In this document: one piece after another, positions 45,659 through 57,281 of the stretch
How the letters are laid out: each line of letters starts with the position of its first letter
Position numbering within the stretch: position 1 is the first letter of the stretch
Origin: Stenogyne calaminthoides
Taxonomy: Eukaryota; Streptophyta; Magnoliopsida; Lamiales; Lamiaceae
Length of the DNA: 64,000 bases
Reading direction: 5' to 3'
Assembly: GCA_037126765.1 (NCBI GenBank)
Contig: JBBCBC010000026.1
Span: 8,730,418 to 8,794,417 of the forward strand
The notes under the pieces: model-generated
Told to the model about the DNA's origin: nothing
The model's input: the letters and a program-made list of their open reading frames with translations, nothing else
Databases searched by the model: none
Translations under genes and position numbers: made by a program

Positions 45659-48284
45659 GTGCGTAATCTGTTGTACCTAATAGATCGTAAAAGATTATGA
45701 ATTTTATATTCTTTTATCCCATAAGTTGGTATGAGTTTGGCATGCTATTTCAATGTATGCCTTGGACTTCATTGATGGCGACTAATGCTCCAGCTAATTT
45801 TCTATGCATTAGATTATTTGCTATTGCTTTACATATGTACTTCAAAATGCATTTCATACTTTTGTTTGTACCCGGTTGTCCGTACAAGATTTCAAATCAT
45901 CGATTTCATCCCAAAAACAAGGATTGACATACATTGATCATATGTAAAAAAAAAATACACTTCACCTTATTTACGATCTCCTTTGGGTGATTAATGCTAT
46001 GAAGTTTCATTTTTTTTTGAAGATAAGTGTAAATGCATATGAAAAATGTGACATTGCTGCTCTGTTTCTCATTATCCCAATTTTCTGGTGTTCTTTATGA
46101 AGTTCCCAGCACCCTGTTCAAGGTGTTAAGTATTTTAAGTTTTATTAAGTATCTAAAATCCACGTATCTACGTCTCCATCTTAGCATGATTAAGCAAATT
46201 AAATAAAGAGTATCATCAAGTGGAAAAATTCCTTCTATGCTATTCTATATAGATATGGTTCTTTCTTGCATGTTTTCGTGTTTGATAGACATTAGTGCTG
46301 AATAGTGGTAGGTTTAATGAAAAATTGATACAGTGGCGAGCATCAAAATCGGCGGACATGTGTGCCTCTGGTCAAGGGTTGCTTAGAAGTTGTAATCAAT
46401 TGAAATTTTTGCTGAATGAATAGATTGCACTAATTTTCTCTGATATAGCATCCAAGAATTACAGGAAATAACGAAGGACCATGTTCTATAAGGAAAGATG
46501 ACTAATTTTGTTTATGTTCTCCAATCTAAACCTCATTTGGCGTATACATGTCGTATTTGTTTTTCCATCGGCAGATAGTACCCTGTTTTGGTATTTTATA
46601 TTAAATATTTCATGCAGGTTTCTCCATTACTACAACATTACTTTAAGCTATACTAAGCATTTTAAATATGTTATTTTTAGTTCAGTGGCTCTGGTTTCTC
46701 TTGGGGTGGGTGGTTGATGTTGACCAATTAATAAGGAAGTTATTTTCTTTTTTTTTTCTTCGCTTACAGATTGAGCCAATACCAAGTCGAAATCTATCTC
46801 CTAGGTTTGATCCGAGTATATGCCACAGTGTGTAAGTGTTTCAGACATTTTGTTTCATTTTCTTAAAAAAAAAGGACAAATGTTTCATTTTTATTATTGT
46901 CTTTTCTTATAATTTGTTTGCATGATGTGCTTAGCTTACATGCCGCTGTGATAATTTAAGTCCAAATGTTCTGTCTGAGTTTTTGCATATTTGGGGATTA
47001 TTTTAAGTTCGTTTAACTTTTTTTGTTTACTTTTCTTCATTACTTCTAATCTTGAATATTGAAGGTATGTTGGGAATATTCACACATAATTGACTAACAC
47101 TTCTTCAAGTTCAAATACTATATTTCTCTCTCATTCATGCAAGACTCTTCAAGCACTATCCATGTCTTGGCGAAGACACCTTTGTGAGATACAACCTTGG
47201 AAAAGCTGAACTGGCTTTGAGCTGCCATTACTCATAAGTTTTATGGCAGAGATTGCTTCCACCCATTTCAAGTATGTCACCCTAAATAAGGTTGAGATGC
47301 TTCAATGGAAGTTAGAAGTTGTGACAAAGAAATTTATTTAAATTAATAACTTCAAGGCATTAGTTAATTTCTGAATTTTTTATTACTTTTAACTAATGTA
47401 GTCTTTTGTTGATAAGTTCTTACTCTTTAACATTTTTATATTAATTAATAATTAATAATTTTTTTATCTTTTTATTCAATAATTACATTGGAAACTGGTC
47501 AGGAACCGACTTTTACAATATGAAGAGAGTTGGGACTTAAAAAAAAAACTCATGGTTGGAAGAGACATTTTTTCGAATATTGCTAGACAATTTCTTAGCT
47601 AAGGTAAGCTAAAACAAAAATAGGGTTGTTTTTTTTAAGATTTTTTTTCTAATATCATAATGTTGAGATTTGAGAGGAAATATTTGTCTTAAAGATTATA
47701 AATACTCTGATGAAATTGTGTAAATTCATTACCTTTTATGTTCTTTAGCCTATCACCACAGAAAAAATAGCGGAAGACTAAAGGAGAGTGACAAATGTAC
47801 ATAGACTAATATTCAAGAATCATTCAATATCTAATGTAGTAATATAGTTCAAAGAGTCTGTGAATCATAGGAGAGTGGCCAATGCACATAGGCTAATATT
47901 CAAGATTCCTTCGATATCTAATGTATTACTATAGTTCAAAGAGTCTGTGAATCAAGAAGATAGTGAAATAATATTTGATTAAAATATTTCAATTATTGAT
48001 CAAAAGTAGCTCTTATCTCTTCGAAAACTCTCCATTTATTAATTACTTTTTATTTATTATTTATTTGTGACGTTCGATGCACATATGTGTAGGCTAGATT
48101 TGACTGAAAAATATATGTGTAGGCTAGATTTGACTGGAATTTTTTAAGTGAAATGTGGCAACGAATGGATGGAAATGTGGAAACGTGGAAACTCTCCATT
48201 AATATAATTGAAATGTGGGAGTTTATGAATTTATATGAGATTTGGTGTATTTTTTAATAAACTTAAAAAATAAAATTATAATAG
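45659..48284. other. Rest of the Helitron-like interior
   Basis: Mostly T-rich intron-like sequence. Exon-like islands are 46770-46833 (IEPIPSRNLSPRFDPSICHS, followed by GTAAGT) and about 47140-47240 (GEDTFVRYNLGKAELALSCH). I do not recognise them. A diverged duplicated stretch of about 100 bp near 47790-47950 (GGAGAGTGACAAATGTACATA versus GGAGAGTGGCCAATGCACATA) is also present. Confidence 0.35.
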
Positions 48285-48313
48285 GCCCGTGCATTGCACG
48301 GGCTAAAACCTAG
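48285..48313 (+). promoter_or_regulatory. Helitron 3' terminus (hairpin and CTAG)
   Basis: Stem GCCCGTGC, loop ATT, stem GCACGGGC, then TAAAAC and CTAG. This matches the palindrome plus CTRR end recognised by Helitron Rep proteins. Confidence 0.85.
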
Positions 48314-48452
48314 TTATATAAAGTACACGTGTTCATATTTTTTGTATCATGTACTTGATGACATTCATATAGTGAAAATGACATAAGTTCCGTTTAATCC
48401 ATTAGAATTTTTAATGTTATGTGGTTTGCTAATCTTTACAATCTATCGTAAC
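48314..48452 (+). repeat. DUF1985-associated repeat, copy 2 resumed
   Basis: Homologous to 16737-16890 (ATATTTTTTGTATCATG, CTTGATGACA). It continues after the hAT element at 52689. Confidence 0.6.
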
Positions 48453-51400
48453 CAAGGATGAAAAAATCGCGATATATTCGCGAAATATAGCAGATATATC
48501 GCTTTTTTGGACTATGAGATATGTATATCGGGTGTAAATTTTTTCTTACCATGAACAGTGCAAATATTGCATAATATCGCTAAATATCGGGAAATTATTA
48601 CAGTTTTTTATTTTTTTATTTAATTTGATTCCACCATTTTTCTTGTCATGAATATTTTGCAGAGATTCTTCAACCTTTTCTTTGCCTTTGCAGAGATTCT
48701 TATTCTCTTCCCCATTTTCTTGTAATTATTGTCTTTGAATTATTACTCTTCATTATTGTCATTGCTCCATTACATTTGCACCATATATTTGTAACTTCAT
48801 TGCATTTGCTCATAATATAGGCAACAACAAAACAAGTAAGCAACGAACTACATTTTCAAGTTGAAAGGTATAGTCATCTCTCTCTTTTCTTAATTTTTTT
48901 TTGTAATTGTAATAGTTATAAATGTAATTATTTACTTTCTTAATTAAGATTATTTTAATTTTATTACTTATTATTAATTTTTTTCTTGATTAATTAACAT
49001 GTTATTAGTATTAGTACGTAAAATTGGTATATATGTTTATAGTCTATATTTATAATCATGGTTGGTATTAAAGAAGTACATGTTAATTCTAATACTAATG
49101 CGAGATAGTAAAAGTACAGTATTAGAATTATTTTTATTAGTACGTAATCATATATTTGAGTTATGTTCTAGAGTTACAACTTAATTTAGTATAGTCTAGC
49201 TAATCTACTTGAAAATTTGATATTAATTTTAATATGTTTTTTTTAATCTTAATATGCTTATATCATCTAACATTAATCTGTCATTTTGTAAGGAGTACCT
49301 ATAAAGTAAATGGCAACCGCATGTGGAAATGGTGAAGGTAGAGCTGAAAATACAAGACTTGATCCAGCATGGAAATATTGTACATCCATTCCTAACAACA
49401 AAAATGGAGCTATTTTCAACTATTGTGGTCATTTACTTCAAAGTGGAGGTATTACGCTTTTCAAATATCATTTGAGTCATACAAATCCTAGAAAAAATAC
49501 AAAAACATGCCCAAATGTGCCACCCGAAGTTAAGCAATAGATTCGTAATATGCTAAAAATGAAATCAATTGCAAAGCAAAGGAAAGATGAAATGTAAAGG
49601 ATATTAGAGCAGAACTGCGTGATGGCTTAATAGATGAGTACGATGATGATGTGTTCATGTATCCTGCTGACCTTGATCGATCAGAATAAAAATAGCATCG
49701 TGCTGCAATGAATGCTTCTAAGGCAAGTGAATGGGAAAGACAACAACAATAGAGTTGGACTAGTAATAAGGGAGGATCTTCAAGTCGAAGTGCGGATACA
49801 CCTTCTTCCCATTTTCGTCGAACACACAGTATTCGAGAATCGGGGAATGAAGCTCCAGCTGCACCGTCATTATATAAATCACAAGGTGCAAAACAAAGAA
49901 AGGTCAAAGAAGTATTTTCTCGTGGCAACCTCAAAGAAAAATTGGGCAGACTAGTGAGCAAGTTTTTTATTTATGATAATTTAGCTCCCAGCAAAGCATC
50001 GTCACACCACTTTAAAAATATGATTGCGGGTGTGCAAGAAGTAGGTACAGGAGTGCTCCCACCCACTCCATACGAGATAAAAAATAAATATCTTGATATG
50101 GAGTATAAAGAAATGAGTGAGTACGTAGACGCCCAAAAGGAAAAATGGAGTACTTATGGGTGCACGATCATGTCAGATGGATGGACTGGGCCAACAAAGT
50201 TATCCATCATAAATTTCATGGGGTATTGTAAAGGGAGAACCGTATTTCTCAAATCAGTTGATTCATCTAACAAAATCAAGGATCATAAATACATATATGG
50301 TTTGCTCAAAGATGTGGTGTTGGGGGTTGGGGAGAAGAATGTTGTACAAATAGTTACTGATAATGGGTCAACTTTTGTGAAAGCGGGGAAAAAAACTAAT
50401 GAGCAGATATAATATGTACTGGACTCCAGATGCTGCCCACTACATCGACTTAATATTCGAGGATATTGGAAAAAGAGAGAGTGTTGCAGAGGTAATTTCA
50501 AAGGCTAGAAAATTAACAAACTATATTTATAATCATGGTTGGTTACTTGCATTAATGCTAGAGGTATGTCAAGGAGAGCTTGTACGACCAGGGGCTACAC
50601 GTCTTGCAACAAATTATATCGCATTGGACAGTCTTGTGAAGAGAAAGACTAACTTGAAGAAGTTGTTTACAAGTGATGAATGGGAAAACAATCGGTTAAG
50701 TCAAACTGATTTGGGAATTTTTTTTTTAGAAAGACAGGTTCTTGATAACACATTCTGGGATGATGTACACCATGTAGTTAATTTTTATGAGCCCCTGTAT
50801 CAGATTCTAAGAGTGGTGGACACCGAGGTGGTTCCAACTATGCCCATATTGTATGACTTAGTTCGTGTTATGAAAGAGAAAGTTAAGGGCTTAAGAGGAT
50901 CACGTTGGATGCTGAAAATAATTGAGTCCAAGTGGGATCGCACACTCTCTCATCCATTACACGCGGCAGGTAATGCCTATGTTATTTTGCATGAATTTTT
51001 TACACTGTACTTTAAATCCATGATACTCTGACGATCGTTTATAATATTTGCAGCTTATTACTTGAATCCGCGATTCCAATATCAGTCAGGAGTTGGTGAT
51101 GATCCTACATTAATCAAAGCGGTTCATGATGTTTAAAATAAGTTGGACCCAAGCTCTGATGGTATATCTCAATTTGGAAATGAGGTGATATAATTTTTAT
51201 ATTTTATTAAAGTACAAATATTATATTAATTATAATTTCAAGATAAAAACTCATAAAATGGTATTGATAATAAATGTGAAGCTCACATATTTTCGTGATG
51301 GAAGAAGGATTTTTTGACCGTGCTGCAATGACTTCTCGAACTACAATGATTCCATGTAAGTTTGTTTGTTATTTTTTTGAAATGAGTTGAATTTAATGCT

Positions 51401-52680
51401 AAAAAATAGTTTAAACTATGTGTTTTATATTTATTGGCGTTTGACAGCTGAATGTGGTTATGTATGGTCATTCATCACCTATATTGCGAAATTTGCCCAT
51501 ACGGATATCACAAACATCATCATCTTCTGCATGTGAGAGGAACTGGAGCACTTTTGCATTAATACACACTAAGCAACGAAATTGTCTTGAATATCCAAAA
51601 CTTCACCAACTCGTCTTTTGCTATTACAATATGAAGTTAAGGATAAGAGATTTGGAAGCTGAAAATGATAAGGTATAATTGCTGAAGAAAATGATGAGGA
51701 AGAAGACCCATTTTTTCAATGGATCCGACCTGCGCACTTAGATGACAATGAGGAGAATCTTGATCCAAAAGTAGTGAAGATGGCTCGTGATTATGGCATT
51801 GATGTGGATCAAGTATTACAACAAGAAGTTGGGCATACTGCTTCTGGTTCAAAAACAGATAGCTCAATTGATGATGGAGGGAATAGTGGAAACAGTGATG
51901 ATGGAAATGGTGGAAGCGATGGTGGAAATGATGGTGGAAATGATGGTGGAAATGATTGTGGAAATGGCGATTTTTCAAACTAGGTGTTATTAAGTCCATT
52001 CACCGGTGAGGCCGATTTCACTCATGCAACACAAGATATGGACCATGGAAGCAGAGCATGTGGTCCAGGGATAGGAGTTTACAGTTTGATTGGAATACTC
52101 AAAATGTTTTTCATCGCCCACCTCCTCAAATGTCCTATGGAGGTCAAAATGTGTATCAACAAAATACTTGGGTCATGACACAATATCTAATCCATGGTGA
52201 AGCAGTTGGAAGAGATAGAGAAACATATGAATGACATGTGCATAATTATATTAATGAGTACTTTAATGTGATGAGTTGGTACCAATATTGTTTGGATAGA
52301 GATGACATTCCATCTTCTATTTTTGAACCTCATAGGTCATCATTTTGGTACTAATTATATTTTTATCATGTAATTTTAGTCATTTTATATTGTATTATGT
52401 ATTGCATTGCCAGATGTTTTTCGATACAGTGTTTATGTAGTGTATTGCTAATATTTTTTATTTAAACATTTCATTTTGTTGTGATTTTAAATGAAATGTA
52501 TGCATAATTGTGTGTTATAATAACCTATAAAATTTCATGTCAAATTTCCAATTTTTAACATAATTTCCGTCATTTTTCTAATTTTTTTGCGATATCGATA
52601 TGCGATATCAATATATCCATCGATATATCCATAAAATTAAGGGTGCGATATTACTTGCGATATCGATATATTCATCCTTG
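48453..52680 (+). mobile_element. hAT transposon (4.2 kb) with DUF659-type transposase
   Basis: Terminal inverted repeats CAAGGATGAA and TTCATCCTTG. The 8-bp target duplication is ATCGTAAC (48445-48452) and ATCGAAAC (52681-52688), one mismatch. Subterminal arrays of ATATCGCGATAT-like motifs lie at both ends. It carries a broken transposase. It inserted into the DUF1985-associated repeat. Confidence 0.93.
49310..51983 (+). pseudogene. hAT transposase with BED, DUF659 and C-terminal dimerisation domains, broken
   Basis: Order: BED-like start at 49310 (DPAWKYC, YCG, GGITLFKYHLSH) with the first zinc cysteine replaced by Phe, then a stop at 49538. DUF659 at 49942-50412 contains MSDGWTGPTKLSIINFM and VVQIVTDNGSTFVKAG. 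The middle domain at 50399-51031 has TWTPDAAHYIDL-type, HGWLLALM and RPGATRLATNYIALDSL motifs. Next comes YYLNPRFQY (about 51057). The hAT C-terminal dimerisation motif SSSACERNWSTFALIHTKQRN is at about 51519-51580. The tail is acidic and ends in four copies of a 12-bp GGTGGAAATGAT repeat (about 51908-51960). Introns probably separate some parts, but the stop at 49538 and frameshifts make it non-functional. Confidence 0.9.
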
Positions 52681-52688
52681 ATCGAAAC

Positions 52689-53260
52689 AAAACTTTAATT
52701 AGTTACACAGATGTATGATATTTATTTTTGTTAATATGGTCACAATTAATTGCACACTTTTAGTATATTGTTACTTATATATTGGTTGGTGAAGCATATT
52801 GATGAACTTTTGAGTTTGGTCATTCAGAAATCGAAATTGTGGCTAGTGTTTTTTTGCAAGATTGAATCATCACTGAACTCAATTTTTGAGGTTAGTACAA
52901 TAAAGTATTATTTATAAAAAAATATTATATAGTTAATTATATAACTATTTAACTATCTTGTTTTAAATAGAGCAGCTTAAAATGATACTACAGACCGTTT
53001 GAAAAAAAATTCTAAAGTCATGCCATGAAGAAATTGTGGTGGACTTATCTAATTATATTTTCACTCCAAAACACAGTCGTATTCGCAATAGGCTTCTGTA
53101 CTGCACATTGTGCATGTGAATTTAGTTATCATTTACTTTAATCGACAGTGTATTGTCACATGTGTTTTATAGAGTATAGTTGTTGATAAAGTCAACATTG
53201 TGCATGTGAACTGGATTGATCTACATAGATGAGTACATGTCTATATAATGGAACACTCGC
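52689..53260 (+). repeat. DUF1985-associated repeat, copy 2, 3' part
   Basis: Homologous to 16925-17147 (TGATGAACTTTTGAGTTTGGTCATTC) and then to 29721-29950. It shows that those two stretches were contiguous before the LTR element inserted at 17153. Confidence 0.65.
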
Positions 53261-54011
53261 TAGCATCAAAGTTATTATATTCAATTTTTATTGTTGTGCT
53301 TAATTCTCATTAATATTAAATAATTCAATTTATCTCTGAATTCTTTTTTGCCATAAAAAATAGATATATCTCATTTCGATTCCTATCATACAACAATGTT
53401 GAAAAAACTCATTCTCTTTCTTCCAAAATATATAATAAAGCCATTAAAACACTTCACTTTGCATATCACAAAAAATATTCCACTTGCTGAGTACTATATA
53501 TCAATATCAAGAGCAAAGGAGGACGAATTAACCTCCAGATTTTGGGTAGGAGAAGCAACTTCTTCAATCTTAAGTTAAGATGTGATTTCTAAAGCCCTAG
53601 GCGATTTTTGAAGTTAGCATATTGTGTAGGGGAAATCAATTTTTTTTGAAGCCCTAGACAATCCTGAAGTTAACAAGCTCTATATCTTCATACTTGGCAA
53701 TTTTTCTGAGATTGACGGACATAAACCTTGCTTCGAAGAATGACGTTTTTTATAAAGACAGACAATAGAAATTTATTTTCTCAAGATTACTAATAAATGA
53801 ACAATGTAAAAATTTATTTTCTTAAGAAATTATCCATCCAAGATTTTCGATAAAGAGCGACGATGAAAATAGATGACCAATGTGGGACTTTGTTTAAAAT
53901 ATGTGTGTGACATTACAGAAATATATATTTAAAATTATATTATTGAATTCATGCATGGAGAATTACTAGTTGTTATTACAAAAGTGAGCATACATGAATG
54001 TAATATTAATT
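53261..54011. other. Intergenic DNA
   Basis: AT-rich. A 60-codon frame at 53396-53578 has no recognisable domain. The right part is the 3' flank of the CASP-like gene. Confidence 0.35.
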
Positions 54012-55859
54012 TCAGTATCCTCGAAAGCTCTTTGTTTTATTTTGTCCATACAAACGAAAGAGACTAAAAGCAGAAATAGCGGAGAGAAGGACCATGGATA
54101 GGCTAAGAAGCACCGCGGCGGCTATGCCCTCCCCAATTTGGTTGCAGAATTTGGTGTACATATCACAAATCTTCATCCATTGCAACTCTGTCTGCCCCAA
54201 CTTTGCCAGTGCCGCCGATTGTGACGCCGCCGTCGTCGCTGCTACAGTCAAGTACGCCATTACCTGAAATCACATTCAATATACCCAAATTATAAAGGAA
54301 CTGAAGGAAATCGACACATATAAAATTAAGAAAAAATCCAAAGTTAGACAAAAGTATTTAATATTTTTTGGAAAATCAAAAGCCCATAGATATTTTGCAA
54401 CATCTGTATTTTTCTAAAACAAATTTAAAGTGAAGTGGAAGGAGTAATTTAACTCCATCCAAGCCATTTTGTTTATAGTCTCACACAAACTAAAAAAAGT
54501 CATTAAGTGTAATGTGTCATTTTTATCGTTTTATTTACATATATATGGTCTTATAAAAAATACTCTCTCCGTCCTGCAATTACTTGAACACTTGCCTTAT
54601 TTGGACGTCTTAATATTACTTAAATATTCCCAAAATAAAAATAAATATAATATTTTTAATACACTCACAACTCCCTTATTTTATTCCACTAAAACCCACT
54701 TTACTTGATTTGCATGCCATTTTTTGTGTTCAAGTCCTCATGGGAGGAAGGGAGTATATTATTATAAAAATAAATATACAGTAAAATTGATATATAATAT
54801 TTAATTCTCTTAAATTAATGCAAAACGACCGTTATTTTGGGACAATTTTTTTTAGAAAGGCAAATAAAATGGAACAAATTTAGTATATTTCTTTTAGGTA
54901 TTAAGTATTAACCCATTTATAATCAGATATTTTGCAATTAAAAATTATTGGTTTTTATAATTTACTGCTTACCTGATCTCCTGAGAAAATGGCCCAGGCC
55001 AAGGGCTTATTGAAAACGACATTTCCTCTGATCATACTCACAACACACCTCAACACTTGCCCCATTGAATACGCTGCGGCTAACCCATTCGCTAACACCA
55101 TCAAACTGCAATCATCCAAATTTAATTAAATTCCTCATTAATATACTGCAATCATCCAAATTTAATTAAATTCCTCATTAATATCCGCACTCCTATGAAC
55201 CAAGTTTATATATAAATTTTATTACTGTTATATGTAAAAATTATCACTATTATGCATAAAAAAATTTACTATTTAAAAATATAAAATATTTTTTAAATTG
55301 TGAGATTTTTTTTTGCATAACAATAATAATTTTTATGTATAACAGTGTTACTAAAAAAATTCTACACCATTATGAGTTAAAATTTAATTTATTTCGAATT
55401 TTTCAACCCAAGATCCTGATTGACTATGCTACGATTTTTAATTTAATCTCATAATTTATCAATTGACCCGGTTTTTATCATATTATTACCAGAAAATCAG
55501 AAAAGACGTCATATGGTTTAACCTTTTTTGCACTATATATATACAACGTCTTTTCTAATTTTCCGGAGACCAACATTAATTGGACTATGATAAATTATGA
55601 AATGAAATAAAAAATTCCAAATATTTTGGACTTACATAAGTGCTTTCATATCTGTAAATTTGGCCTCCTTTCTAATAGTGAATATCTCCTTAACTTGAGT
55701 ATCCGTTCCCACAAGAAGAGCAGCCAAAATCGCCAAAGCACAAATCACACACCTTAAAACTACCTCTGCAATCCTGACCCTCCGATCAATCACCTTCAGA
55801 TTGCTCCCGTGGTACACCGGAACATTCCCCGGACTCACTCCCACCCCCAAATAACTCAT
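54012..55859 (-). CDS. CASPL: CASP-like membrane protein (CASPL2-type), three exons
   Basis: Exons on the minus strand: 55636-55859, 54973-55105 and 54012-54263, with GT-AG introns and a clean frame, giving 202 residues. It has four membrane segments (about 34-54, 72-97, 110-133 and 164-190) with a conserved Arg at the start of the first (residue 36) and Asp in the third (residue 118, FSGDQVMAY), the two residues typical of CASP/MARVEL proteins. The loop between segments 3 and 4 has two cysteines (152, 159). The N terminus is cytosolic and begins MSYLGVGVSPGN. CASP proteins scaffold the Casparian strip membrane domain; CASP-like proteins sit in the plasma membrane of other tissues, mostly with unknown roles. 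The start is the first ATG; an upstream GTG codon is not used. A 40-bp duplication repeats the acceptor of intron 1. Confidence 0.92.
54563..54754. mobile_element. Stowaway-type MITE in intron 2 of the CASP-like gene
   Basis: Ends CTCTCTCCGTCC and GGAGGAAGGGAG, flanked by TA (54561-54562 and 54755-54756). 192 bp, non-coding. It is within the intron at 54264-54972. Confidence 0.8.
55106..55185. repeat. Exact 40-bp tandem duplication at the intron 1 acceptor
   Basis: The unit CTGCAATCATCCAAATTTAA plus 20 more bases occurs twice, at 55106-55145 and 55146-55185, identical except for the last base. On the minus strand each unit ends in TTGCAG, so the 3' splice site of CASP-like intron 1 and its upstream region are doubled. 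Confidence 0.95.
55440..55605. repeat. Inverted repeat in intron 1 of the CASP-like gene
   Basis: The inner arms GAAAATCAGAAAAGACGT (55492-55509) and ACGTCTTTTCTAATTTTC (55546-55563) pair with one mismatch. Diverged outer arms (CATAATTTATCA and TGATAAATTATG) extend the palindrome. Probably a small MITE; no target duplication was fixed. Confidence 0.6.
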
Positions 55860-55914
55860 CTTCACTATAAAACAGTGTACACCTTGTTATCACCTACTTA
55901 CTAATTTCCACTAC

Positions 55915-55922
55915 TTATATAG
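55915..55922 (-). promoter_or_regulatory. TATA box of the CASP-like gene
   Basis: TATATAAG on the minus strand, about 56-63 bp upstream of the ATG at 55859. The spacing implies a short 5' UTR of about 30 nt. Confidence 0.5.
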
Positions 55923-56827
55923 ACCCCCCTAAATAATTTTTTTTAAAGAAAATTCCAAGGTTATTAATGACGTAAGCCAGATGGAGACCATGCAGAGTGT
56001 ATCAGGACATGTGGAGAGAGAGTTTTTGTGGGACATTTATGGAGGATTAAATGTGACCCATCTAGATATTAAATGAGGATCAGTTGTGTAAAGGCATTTA
56101 CGTACGCGTAGGATTTAGGACTTTTTTTTTATTTTTTTTTTGGGAATGTGCAATAGACGTTTGTAGTCCCGAGAGAAATTTAAATTTAATTTAAATTTTA
56201 TGGGTTTGTTAGTATATGTCAATTGACATTAAAGAGGGTGTTGCGAAATGGTAACCCACTCCACCTTGCGCTATGATTTTAATTCGTCTGCATGCATGTA
56301 GTGTACAACTGTACAATTCAACGGATCACGATTCTTTTCCCATCTATATATGCTTGTGTTCATACGTCTGATATTAAATCATGCATTTTTTTATGGTGAT
56401 TAAAGGACATTTAGGTTTGAGTTAGGGGCATAAATCAATTTGTCGAGATAGGGAAGCTTCAAGATTCTTTAATTGGATCGGTTATGAGAATAAGTATGGG
56501 GTTGTGGTCTTAATTATGAGAATAAAAAGATAGATCAATTTTGAAGTCTCGCGTGAGGTGCATATGCTTATTTCGGATAAATTTCGGCGAGATTTTAAAA
56601 ATTTTGATAGAAAATGATAGAAATTGACACATTCAAGACTAAAATTGAAAAAGTTAAATAATTAAAAATTAAATTATCCGAAGTTACATGACTAAAAATG
56701 ATATTTTCTCTTATATTTTTTTCCATACAAAATAAAAAATGTCATTGAATAACAATTAGTGTAAGTGTATGTGTAATGTAGGGATTTAAACCATTATCGT
56801 CTCATGAATTTTTATCTCTATAATGGT
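55923..56827. other. Intergenic DNA upstream of the CASP-like gene
   Basis: No coding frame or transposon terminus recognised. It presumably includes the promoter of the CASP-like gene. Confidence 0.35.
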
Positions 56828-57281
56828 TGTTGGAAAATATTAGAAAATTCAATAATCAAAATAAGACAAGGAAAAGATAAAAACGAAGATCAAAGGAAAA
56901 ACACTTGAGGCGTGCTTGAAATGCACTGTCCTTATGGATTTACACTTAGCAATCCCCAAGGATTCAACAAGTCTTCTAGGATAAACCTAGGATCAGGAGC
57001 AACAGAATAATAAACCCAGCAAAAGGAATAGAAGAAGAATAAGAATTTACGCAGTGTTTTTTTCTGTCATCTGTTCTCAATAAACACTCTATTATATATA
57101 AAATAAAGCTGCAAGTAAAACGGTTTTTTGACCACCTTAAGAATAGGAACAGACTCATAGTGGTTTTAATTAAAAGATAAGCACGGTTATATTTGTTGAG
57201 AAGAAATAGGAAACAAACTTGGTGGATAAGTTTTGATAATTAATATATTTTTGAAATACTTTAAATAATAAATTTACAACA
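56828..57281 (-). repeat. LTR of element B, left
   Basis: 454 bp, TGTTGGAAAA to TTTACAACA on the plus strand. The part near the polypurine tract differs from element A's LTR, so A and B are subfamilies. Confidence 0.93.

Larger units (their letters stand above)
30978..48313 (+). mobile_element. Helitron-like element with captured gene fragments, split by a gypsy element
   Basis: The right end has the Helitron 3' signature: a perfect 8-bp stem hairpin (GCCCGTGC / GCACGGGC, 48285-48303), six bases, then CTAG (48310-48313) followed by T. The DUF1985 repeat is interrupted here and continues at 48314. The left boundary is placed where homology to that repeat ends; no convincing 5' TC terminus was found, so it is approximate. 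No Rep/helicase is present, so it is non-autonomous. The content is exon- and intron-like DNA, including a plastid lipoamide dehydrogenase exon. A Tat/Athila-like element sits at 31939-43250. Confidence 0.65.

Noticed and set aside
51637..51999. Histidine/phenylalanine-rich 120-codon frame on the minus strand
   Set aside because: Antisense of the GGTGGAAATGAT repeat and acidic tail of the hAT transposase.
53396..53578. 60-codon frame starting MLKKLILFLPKYI
   Set aside because: Short, in AT-rich DNA, without domain, TATA context or splice structure that would set it apart from chance.
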